Origin: JAVBOF01 sp031550915
Lineage (GTDB): Bacteria; Bacillota; Clostridia; Christensenellales; MGBC116941
Assembly (NCBI GenBank): GCA_031550915.1
Contig: JAVBOF010000034.1
Location: 1-12,011 of the forward strand
DNA length: 12,011 nucleotides
Reading direction: 5' to 3'
In this document: one piece after another, positions 7,050 to 12,011 of the stretch
How positions within the stretch are numbered: position 1 is the stretch's first letter
Layout: each line of letters starts with the position of its first letter
The notes under the pieces: generated by a model
What the model was told of the DNA's origin: nothing
The model's input: the letters and a program-made list of their open reading frames with translations, nothing else
Database searches by the model: none
Made by a program: the position numbers and the translations under genes

Positions 7050-7745
7050 TTATTCGCCTGTCGTCATAAACAGAGGCAGGCATACAGTCCTTCCTGGAAC
7101 GAAATCCGCAGGCATCAACCCGGGATTCTGGATCATGATACTCTTTGTAGTCAATCCATATTCCAAAGCTACCGATTCCAGTGTATCGCCTTCTTTGAAG
7201 GTATACAGCCTTCCGCCTGGACAAAGCACTCCCGGTCTCGCGTCCGGTATACAGATTTCATCGCCCTCTCTGGCATTCGCTATATTTTTTCCAGCGTTAT
7301 AATCGCTGAGTGCCTGTAAGGACAGCGAGAACTTTTTTAGAACCTCGACTATATCCTCACCCTTATGTAGAACATAGGATGTACTTCCTTCTGGACACAT
7401 TGGCATTTCTGGAATACATATTACCTGCCCTGCTTCATAGTAATTAGGATTTAGATAAGGGTTTGCTTCCAAGATATCCTTCAAAAACAATCCGTTATTT
7501 TTTGAGATAGAAGTCAGGGTATCTCCAGCTTGAATCGTATAGAACCTGCCGTTGGGACATCCGAAGTTTCTTGTTGGAATGCAAAGCTCTTGTCCTATCG
7601 CAAGCCTATGCGGACTTATTCGTTTATTATATAGAAGCAGGTCGGCGATATTAAGCCCAAATTTTTTTGCGATTTTTTCCGGTGTATCCCCCTGCTTAAC
7701 CTTATATTTGATGGTGCCGGGCGGACAAATGATTCCGTTATCCAT
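7050..7745 (-). CDS. Four-repeat LysM protein with paired cysteines
   Basis: A 231-residue protein built almost entirely of four LysM repeats of about 50 residues (roughly 7-56, 63-111, 117-166 and 175-223). Each has the core Y-V-x-GDT...I...N...GQ-x-CIP. Each repeat opens with a CP-x-G motif and closes with CIP or CLP, giving eight cysteines, two per repeat. LysM domains bind N-acetylglucosamine polymers such as peptidoglycan. There is no signal peptide, transmembrane segment or catalytic domain. This resembles LysM proteins associated with spore coat or cortex assembly in Clostridia, but that role is inference. Start choice: the ATG at 7751 directly abuts the AAGGAGG sequence, so the second ATG at 7745, with six-base spacing, is preferred. 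It is a single-gene unit with a terminator at 6963-6991. Confidence 0.85.
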   Translation of the reverse strand: MDNGIICPPGTIKYKVKQGDTPEKIAKKFGLNIADLLLYNKRISPHRLAIGQELCIPTRNFGCPNGRFYTIQAGDTLTSISKNNGLFLKDILEANPYLNPNYYEAGQVICIPEMPMCPEGSTSYVLHKGEDIVEVLKKFSLSLQALSDYNAGKNIANAREGDEICIPDARPGVLCPGGRLYTFKEGDTLESVALEYGLTTKSIMIQNPGLMPADFVPGRTVCLPLFMTTGE

Positions 7746-7810
7746 GTCCATCCTCCTTCATTTTTTCGATAATCCATAATATTCATTATGAAAAATAATG
7801 TTACCAAACA

Positions 7811-7850
7811 AAAACCGGCATCTGAAGCCACCGCTTCAAATGCCGGCCTA
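7811..7850 (-). terminator. Rho-independent terminator of the GNAT gene
   Basis: CCGGCAT (7815-7821) with ATGCCGG (7840-7846), one mismatch, then TGAAG (7823-7827) with CTTCA (7834-7838), loop CCACCG. On the minus strand the stem is followed by TTTTTGTTT. It lies 20 bases after the stop codon. The plus strand also has T-rich sequence after it, so it may work both ways. Confidence 0.88.
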
Positions 7851-7867
7851 TTTTTAGTTTTTTAGTG

Positions 7868-9007
7868 TTATGTCTCTTTCTGAACAAGGTTTCTTCTATA
7901 CACCCTGTAATTCCTGTATAGCTTTCCTCCCGCTTTTAAAACACTCAGCACGGAAAGCTCATTATATTCGCCAACCAGGCCGCCTTCAACCAAGCGAATC
8001 TTATTATTTACCACGTCTTTGAAACAACTGTTCAACAAAGCTCCCGTCACGCCCATGTTGCGGTAATCCTTAACAGCAAACTGAACGAACACCCTTATGA
8101 CATCAATCTTACGCCGATATATCAAAAATTTGAGCCAGCCTATTGGGAAGAGCCTTCCGTTCATCTTTTTCAATACCTGATTATAGTCAGGCAAGGCCAT
8201 TACAAAGCCTATCGGTCGGTCACCTGCTCTCGCAATAAAGCTATAATAGCCATTATAGAAAATTTTCAACGCGTTGAATTCATCCAATATATCTTCATAT
8301 GCAGGGGGAGTCGTATATTCCCACTCGTCGTCAATGCCTTCATTTAAAACCTGCACGATATCCCTTACCTCGGTCTCTACCTTTTTCAGGTCGACCCTGT
8401 CTATATGGTAGTTATACCTTTTACATGCGGCTTGAACGATACTATCAAAGCGGATATTGTCAAAATCTTTAGGTTCAAATATGAATGCGAGATGATCCTC
8501 GTCCTTGACAAAACCATGGTCTACATACAGTTTTTCGTAATAATCGGGATTATAGCTGTTCAGCAGGACTGGCTGCCCTTCCCTGCCATTTAATACAACC
8601 CCCTTGCTGTCTTCACCATTTGTCGGAGAGACCGGCCCGATGATCGTATCCATCCCTTTCTGCACAGCCCATTCAAATGCCGCGTCAAACAGCATATTTG
8701 CAACATCCTGATCGTCTATGCATTCGAACAGCGCAAAATATCCTTGCTTTTTATTCCTAAGTTTATTGAGCTTTTCGTCTATGCCCGCAACAATCCGTCC
8801 TACAAGTTTATTTCCCTCATATGCAACAAAAAACGTATGGATTCCATTTTTAAATAGCGTGTTGTGCTCGCCAATAAGCATCTTTTTCATATCTGACTTT
8901 AGAGGAGGAACCCAGTATTTATCATCCTTGTATATATACCATCCAAAATCCACAAACTCTTTTAGTCTTTTTTTATCACTGGCGTCAAATTGAACCAAGC
9001 TCGCCAT
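7868..9007 (-). CDS. GNAT-fold N-acetyltransferase-like protein
   Basis: A 379-residue protein when started at the ATG at 9007 (MASLVQFDASDKKRL...). It belongs to a long GNAT-like family with an N-terminal GNAT-like half (FFVAYEGNKLVGRIVAGID, then GYFALFECIDDQDVANMLFDAA) containing the conserved IIGPVSPTNGED and a C-terminal GNAT half (FIARAGDRPIGFVMALPD, VFVQFAVKDYRNMGVTGALLNSCFK). YRNMGVTGALL corresponds to the acetyl-CoA pyrophosphate loop. Substrate and pathway are unknown to me. An upstream in-frame ATG at 9025 would add six residues but has no good ribosome binding site, whereas GGAGG (9019-9023) precedes the 9007 ATG by 11 bases, slightly long. An 8-bp inverted repeat covers this signal. 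It is a single-gene unit, with terminator at 7815-7846. Confidence 0.82.
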   Translation of the reverse strand: MASLVQFDASDKKRLKEFVDFGWYIYKDDKYWVPPLKSDMKKMLIGEHNTLFKNGIHTFFVAYEGNKLVGRIVAGIDEKLNKLRNKKQGYFALFECIDDQDVANMLFDAAFEWAVQKGMDTIIGPVSPTNGEDSKGVVLNGREGQPVLLNSYNPDYYEKLYVDHGFVKDEDHLAFIFEPKDFDNIRFDSIVQAACKRYNYHIDRVDLKKVETEVRDIVQVLNEGIDDEWEYTTPPAYEDILDEFNALKIFYNGYYSFIARAGDRPIGFVMALPDYNQVLKKMNGRLFPIGWLKFLIYRRKIDVIRVFVQFAVKDYRNMGVTGALLNSCFKDVVNNKIRLVEGGLVGEYNELSVLSVLKAGGKLYRNYRVYRRNLVQKET

Positions 9008-9010
9008 ATA

Positions 9011-9069
9011 AGGAGTATCCTCCATAAAATATTATTATCCATAATACTCCTATTCTTATCAATTAACAA
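9011..9069 (-). promoter_or_regulatory. Candidate promoter and inverted repeat upstream of the GNAT gene
   Basis: On the minus strand TTGTTA (9064-9069), 17 bases, TATTAT (9041-9046) is a plausible sigma-A promoter giving a leader of about 27 nt. AGGAGTAT (9011-9018) and ATACTCCT (9044-9051) form a perfect 8-bp inverted repeat that brackets the -10 region on one side and the ribosome binding site on the other. Confidence 0.4.
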
Positions 9070-9152
9070 TACCTTTGACTATCAAAATAATTTCTAGAAT
9101 GTTTTTAACAGAATTATTAAGTGAATGCAGGCTCCTTTTGCTACGTATCCGA

Positions 9153-9181
9153 TTGACAGCCATCACTATTTAAGCTAGAAT
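9153..9181 (+). promoter_or_regulatory. Strong sigma-A promoter reading into the tRNA-Arg cluster
   Basis: Perfect TTGACA (9153-9158), 17 bases, TAGAAT (9176-9181). It is the only strong plus-strand promoter I see in the 260-base gap 9026-9293 and points at the tRNA-Arg copies starting about 110 bases downstream, so it is the likely promoter for the intact tRNA. The rest of the gap is AT-rich, with no gene I can support. Confidence 0.75.
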
Positions 9182-9293
9182 ATTGCTTGTTTGAAAAAAG
9201 TATTTGCATTTGCATAAAGTAGAAAAGAGCTTCCGTCTAACAAACATCTTGCAGAAGTCAAGTATCCGCAAAATTCGAATACCTCTTCAGCGT

Positions 9294-9333
9294 GTCACTG
9301 TAGCTCAGCAGGATAGAGCGTCCGCCTCCTAAG
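9294..9333 (+). pseudogene. Degenerate tRNA-Arg(CCU) 5' half, copy 1
   Basis: Bases 9300-9333 are identical over 34 nt to copy 2 (9393-9426): D arm GCTC...GAGC, the 5' strand of the anticodon stem TCCGC and the anticodon loop CTCCTAA plus one base. After 9333 the 3' half is lost: the anticodon stem cannot close (GAGAA instead of GCGGA) and no T arm with TTCGAAT follows. The acceptor 5' strand (GTCACTG) also differs from the other copies. It is a tRNA relic, not a functional tRNA. Confidence 0.8.
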
Positions 9334-9386
9334 AGAACCTAGAGTGATCCCTTTCGGGAGCCGGGCAACCTGAAAATTTAATACGT

Positions 9387-9470
9387 GTTTCCGTAGCTCA
9401 GCAGGATAGAGCGTCCGCCTCCTAAGCGGAAGGCCGTTCGAATCCTAAAGTGCATAGGATTCATGAAAAC
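9387..9470 (+). pseudogene. tRNA-Arg(CCU)-like copy 2 with an abnormal T arm
   Basis: The 5' acceptor strand GTTTCCG, TA, a normal D arm (9396-9412) and a perfect anticodon arm TCCGC-CTCCTAA-GCGGA (9414-9430) are present. The 3' part is abnormal: T-loop-like GTTCGAATCC (9436-9445) is not flanked by a pairing T stem. Instead GAATCCTA (9440-9447) pairs with TAGGATTC (9455-9462) around a 7-base loop AAGTGCA. TGAAAAC (9464-9470) can pair with the acceptor strand with one mismatch. There is no CCA. It is either a decayed tRNA or a tRNA-like RNA; function as a tRNA is unlikely. Confidence 0.7.
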
Positions 9471-9489
9471 TGAATAAAAATACTAACTT

Positions 9490-9565
9490 GTCTCCGTAGC
9501 TCAGTGGATAGAGCACTCGCCTCCTAAGCGAGGGGTCGGACGTTCAAATCGTCTCGGGGACGCCA
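9490..9565 (+). tRNA. tRNA-Arg, anticodon CCT (CCU), with encoded CCA
   Basis: A complete cloverleaf: acceptor GTCTCCG (9490-9496) with CGGGGAC (9555-9561), D arm GCTC-AGTGGATA-GAGC (9499-9514), anticodon arm CTCGC-CTCCTAA-GCGAG (9516-9532) with anticodon CCT at 9523-9525, variable GGGTC, T arm GGACG-TTCAAAT-CGTCT (9538-9554, one G-U), discriminator G and encoded CCA. It decodes AGG. It is the third and only intact member of a tandem array (unit spacing 93 and 103 bases) and sits directly beside an integrase gene, so its 3' part is the likely attachment site of the element to the right. Confidence 0.96.
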
Positions 9566-9584
9566 TATGAGCCGTTTTTCGAAA

Positions 9585-9720
9585 GATTAGCGGTTCTTTC
9601 TTTTGCCGTTTTAAGAATTTTCCGTCTGCATATTCTATTGCATATTTGCTAATTGGATTCGAACCGTTTTTGCAAACTTGCTAAGAAAATATGCGCTCCT
9701 GCTAATCGCAGAAAATTCTT
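9585..9720. repeat. Nested inverted and direct repeats between tRNA-Arg and integrase
   Basis: AAGAATTTTC (9613-9622) and GAAAATTCTT (9711-9720) form a perfect 10-bp inverted repeat. Nested inside are GCATATT (9628-9634) with AATATGC (9688-9694) and TTTGC (9645-9649) with GCAAA (9672-9676). TGCTAA occurs three times directly (9647, 9679, 9700), and GATTAGC (9585-9591) is inverted at 9701-9707. Such repeats next to an integrase gene suggest arm-type binding sites for Int and Xis or a fold-back terminator. The centre (9653-9664) reads GGTTCGAATCC on the minus strand, like a tRNA T arm. Confidence 0.5.
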
Positions 9721-9734
9721 TGTTCCTGTACGCC

Positions 9735-11101
9735 TTACGCCTGTATCAGTTGCGCCAGCGTTGCGGCGAGTTCGGGCGATTGCCGTAATTGCTCAATCAA
9801 TCCATTCAAATCAATCTCAGGCTTTTCAGTTTCGGGCGGCTTAACGCTGTGAAGGTCAGGCTGTGCATAAAATTCCGCTTCAAATTTCTGTGCATTGATT
9901 TTCCTGTCATCATCCAGTATATGAGCGTAGACCTTCGTAATCATGTCTATCTCAGCATGGCCTGTATCGCCCTGTGTGGCCTTTAAATCGCCGTGGTTGA
10001 GCTTTAGCTTGTAGGTGGTGCTGGAATGCCTAAGAGAGTGGAAAACCACATTTGGTAGCCCCGCCTTGTCCCTTAACGCTTTGAATGATTTCAGCAATAC
10101 GCGCCCTTCACATGGCCTGCCGTTCGTTAGAGCTACAACGAGGTTATAATCCTCGTATTCATCACCCAAGAAGTCTTTTAGCTCGTCCTGTGCCGTCTTC
10201 CACTTCCTGAGGATATAGGCTACTGTCTTTGGTAGCCACACCTTGCGAACGCTGGATTCCGTTTTGGGATTTTTCAGCACAACCCGTGTTGTCGTGTTGG
10301 GCATAAGCGGCTGAAATATTTTGATGATGTCCTTGCTGTCCAACGCTTCAATCGCCCGTTTGGAGCAACGCATGAGTTCTTTATCGATATAGATATATGC
10401 GTTGTCAGCGGCAATATCGTCATCGGATATATGGACGTTATCCCAAGTCAGCCCAAGAATTTCCCCTTCACGCAGGGAGCAAGCAAATGCCAGATTCATT
10501 GCGATAAATAGTTTGCTGTCCTCACAGGCTTCAAGCCCTTTGCGGATATTCTCAGCAGTCCAGATGTCGCGGGGCGTATACTTGACCTTCTTCACGGTCA
10601 CAAGCTCAAAGGGGTTCTTTTTAATCATATCCCACCGTACCGCCTGTTTGAAAGCGCATTTCAGCAGCTTGTGTATCCGTTCAATATTGGTGTCGGTCAC
10701 AAACTCCTTTTGTGGTTTGCGTCCATGCGGCATGACCGATTTCGTTTTTTTAAGCTTCTTGTAAAACGAATCAACCAATTTGGGCGTGATGTCCTGCACA
10801 AGCATTTTACCGATAGCAGGATTGATATAGTTGCCAATCAGCCCCACATTGCTATCATAGGTGGAAACACTCCAATGCTGTTCACCGTAGAGTGAAACAA
10901 AATCATAAGTAATCCTTCCACCGTTTGGTCGCTGGGTGCTATGAATGTGCCGTCCAGCAAATCATTTTCAACCTGAGCTTTGCGTTTCAGGGCTTCCTTG
11001 TAAGTGTTCCATGTTTCCCACTTCTGTTTTTTCTCGCCGTTCTCGTCAATATGGTTGTACACCACTGCATACTTCGTTTTTCTTTTTATAATAGTCGCCA
11101 T
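9735..11101 (-). pseudogene. int: Tyrosine recombinase (Tn916-type integrase), single frameshift
   Basis: The N-terminal part (from ATG 11101, AAGGAG nine bases upstream) is an arm-DNA-binding domain: KYAVVYNHIDENGEKKQKWETW...EALKRKAQVEN. The frame then breaks near 10907. The protein continues in another frame (YDFVSLYGEQHWSVSTYDSN, then GLIGNYINPAIG) to the stop at 9735. Adding one T to the CTTATG at 10909-10904 would restore a single reading frame of about 455 codons. In the C-terminal part the catalytic residues are intact: Arg in ACSLREGE, HSLRH (H-x-x-R), TGH and the nucleophile Tyr in TKVYAH. The gene would drive integration and excision at the adjacent tRNA-Arg. It follows the excisionase gene by 14 bases. 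The frameshift could be a real inactivating mutation or a sequencing error. Confidence 0.88.
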
Positions 11102-11115
11102 TCGTCAAATCTCCT

Positions 11116-11316
11116 TTAATATGTCTCTTCCGCGTTATCCAGCCATTTGTCGAATGACCTTCTGGAGATACGAATAGCCTTGCCAATTTTTACGATGTGG
11201 AAATGTCCTTCCTTTACAAGTTCATACGCCGAGGCTTTGCCGATATTGAGAATTCCAGCAATCTCTTCGACTGTGTATGTCCTTTTTTCTGGAATCATTT
11301 CCTGTGCGCTGTTCAC
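11116..11316 (-). CDS. xis: Excisionase-like (Xis) helix-turn-helix DNA-binding protein
   Basis: A 66-residue protein from the GTG at 11316. RTYTVEEIAGILNIGKASAYELVKEGHFHIVKIGKAIRISRRSFDKWL is the winged-helix MerR/excisionase-type domain found in Tn916-like Xis. In such elements Xis binds DNA near the ends and steers the integrase toward excision. The frame is open further upstream to 11400, but GGGGGG lies nine bases before the GTG at 11316 and the promoter lies inside the longer version, so the short form is chosen. It is followed by int after 14 bases, forming a two-gene unit. Transcription starts from the promoter at 11357-11362, which sits in a palindrome. Confidence 0.85.
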   Translation of the reverse strand: MNSAQEMIPEKRTYTVEEIAGILNIGKASAYELVKEGHFHIVKIGKAIRISRRSFDKWLDNAEETY

Positions 11317-11340
11317 TATTCCGCACCCCCCTTTCGTGGA

Positions 11341-11376
11341 GCAGTCGCACAATGATATTATACCATTGCACACTGC
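11341..11376 (-). promoter_or_regulatory. Promoter of xis-int embedded in an imperfect palindrome
   Basis: On the minus strand an extended -10 element TGGTATAAT (TATAAT at 11357-11362) has no good -35. It lies at the centre of an inverted repeat: GCAGTCGCACAATG (11341-11354) against CATTGCACACTGC (11364-11376), nearly complementary with a small offset. This is a natural operator geometry, where a dimeric repressor would occlude the -10 and shut off excision, although Xis binding itself is also possible. Confidence 0.55.
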
Positions 11377-11402
11377 ATTTTTCAGTAATATTAATGCCAA
11401 TC

Positions 11403-12011
11403 CTATGATATTAACGCTAGGGCTTCTTTCAGGAAAATATCAAAATAGGGATAATTCTTTTGATAGTCAGCAACATTCTTTCGCAGCCAGTAGCAACCAT
11501 CATTGTTAGGCTCCCATTCGTCCAAATATTCTTTAATTAATGTCAGTAAATCCGAAATCGCATCATCGCCCCAAATAGCCCTTATCTTGTACAGAGTGGA
11601 TATAACACCGCTCCCATGAAATAAATAGGCTAGGTTTTTTGCAAGTTCATGATTGCGTGAAGATGGAGATTTCAACATAAAATTCTGGTTGGTTATGGTG
11701 TCAATTAGCATCTGCGAATATTCTGTATCGCAATCGACCACGCCGTTTTCTATATACATAAATCTGAATTTCTGTATCATGGTACAGGCAATTAGATTGA
11801 CAAATTCATCATCTGCATTGATTTTTAATAATTCATCTGTAAGCTGATGGGCGTATTCATTGCGAAAAACACCTTCAAACCGCACCCAATCATTGCATTT
11901 CCTAGCTATGTCCAGCTTGGAGCCGTTCCGCTCTATCTGCTCACGCTTCTTATCATAAATCCGAAGCCTTGAATTGCTTTGCGAGGAACCCAGATAAAGA
12001 GTGCCGACTTC
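11403..12011 (-). CDS. Replication initiation/relaxase protein (Rep_trans/MobT type), 5' part beyond window
   Basis: The frame is open to the window edge, giving 202 visible C-terminal residues. Residues 1-50 read TLYLGSSQSNSRLRIYDKK...DWVRFEGVFRNEYAHQL, the family hallmark of Rep_trans proteins, where the YDKK-x-E segment precedes WVRFE. These proteins (Tn916 Orf20 and ICEBs1 NicK relatives) nick the element's origin of transfer or replication to start rolling-circle processing. The tail (about 60-202) is a helical domain I cannot assign. The gene lies upstream of xis and int in the order relaxase-xis-int-tRNA, as in many Gram-positive ICEs and IMEs. The start codon, the HUH-type N-terminal part and the transfer genes, if any, lie to the right of the window. 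Confidence 0.85.
   Translation of the reverse strand, partial: EVGTLYLGSSQSNSRLRIYDKKREQIERNGSKLDIARKCNDWVRFEGVFRNEYAHQLTDELLKINADDEFVNLIACTMIQKFRFMYIENGVVDCDTEYSQMLIDTITNQNFMLKSPSSRNHELAKNLAYLFHGSGVISTLYKIRAIWGDDAISDLLTLIKEYLDEWEPNNDGCYWLRKNVADYQKNYPYFDIFLKEALALIS

Noticed and set aside
9294..9348. Alternative fold of tRNA relic copy 1 (GTCACT with AGTGAT)
   Set aside because: The pairing would give a tRNA-like molecule lacking a T arm and a closed anticodon stem; six bases of complementarity may be chance.
9613..9720. Complete minus-strand tRNA around GGTTCGAATCC
   Set aside because: No 5-bp anticodon stem with a 7-base loop and no T stem pairing; only short motif resemblance.
10895..10920. 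Programmed ribosomal frameshift in the integrase
   Set aside because: No X-XXY-YYZ slippery heptamer, no stop-adjacent signal and no obvious downstream structure; mutation or sequencing error is simpler.
11317..11400. Longer xis start at 11400
   Set aside because: The added residues cross the TATAAT promoter and palindrome and do not look like protein; the GTG at 11316 has a strong GGGGGG site.
1..12011. CRISPR array, insertion sequence, defence system
   Set aside because: No regularly spaced identical repeats with unique spacers, no transposase frame and no recognisable defence proteins in the visible genes.

Overview
The window looks like part of a low-to-mid GC Bacillota (Clostridia-type, probably anaerobic and possibly spore-forming) chromosome. 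The evidence is the metK-recD2-comFC-hpf gene order, Gram-positive AGGAGG-type ribosome binding sites, sigma-A and sigma-H style promoters, a cysteine-rich multi-LysM protein, and a Tn916-family type integrase/relaxase module. No species can be named from the sequence alone. Except for the first gene, the tRNA-Arg and the tRNA-derived copies, everything lies on the minus strand.

Left part (1-1400): the 3' part of a GPR1/FUN34/SatP-type acetate transporter gene (+) converges on the long-form ribosome hibernation factor gene hpf (raiA, -), with terminator hairpins between them. hpf has its own promoter, which matches the sigma-H consensus.

Housekeeping operon (1400-6170, minus strand, read right to left): metK (SAM synthetase), recD2 (SF1 helicase) and comFC (phosphoribosyltransferase-like competence protein) are packed with 3-bp spacing and an overlap. 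Next comes a stretch of about 250 nt with no credible gene but its own strong promoter and RNA-like complementary ends. Its position between comFC and hpf is where the raiA-motif noncoding RNA lives in many Bacillota, and I call it as that RNA. A small double zinc-ribbon protein gene and a terminator follow, then hpf.

Middle (6180-9050, minus): a flavodoxin, a 300-bp gap with a possible decayed coding remnant, a four-LysM protein and a GNAT-fold protein, each with its own terminator or promoter signals.

Right part (9150-12011): a strong plus-strand promoter precedes two degenerate tandem copies of a tRNA-Arg(CCU) gene and one intact copy. Immediately 3' of the intact tRNA lie inverted and direct repeats, then a tyrosine recombinase gene broken by a single-base frameshift, an excisionase-like gene with a palindrome over its promoter, and the 3' part of a Rep_trans/MobT-type relaxase gene. 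This is the tRNA-proximal end of an integrative (conjugative or mobilizable) element that continues past the right edge. The tandem tRNA relics suggest the site has been a repeated target of rearrangement.
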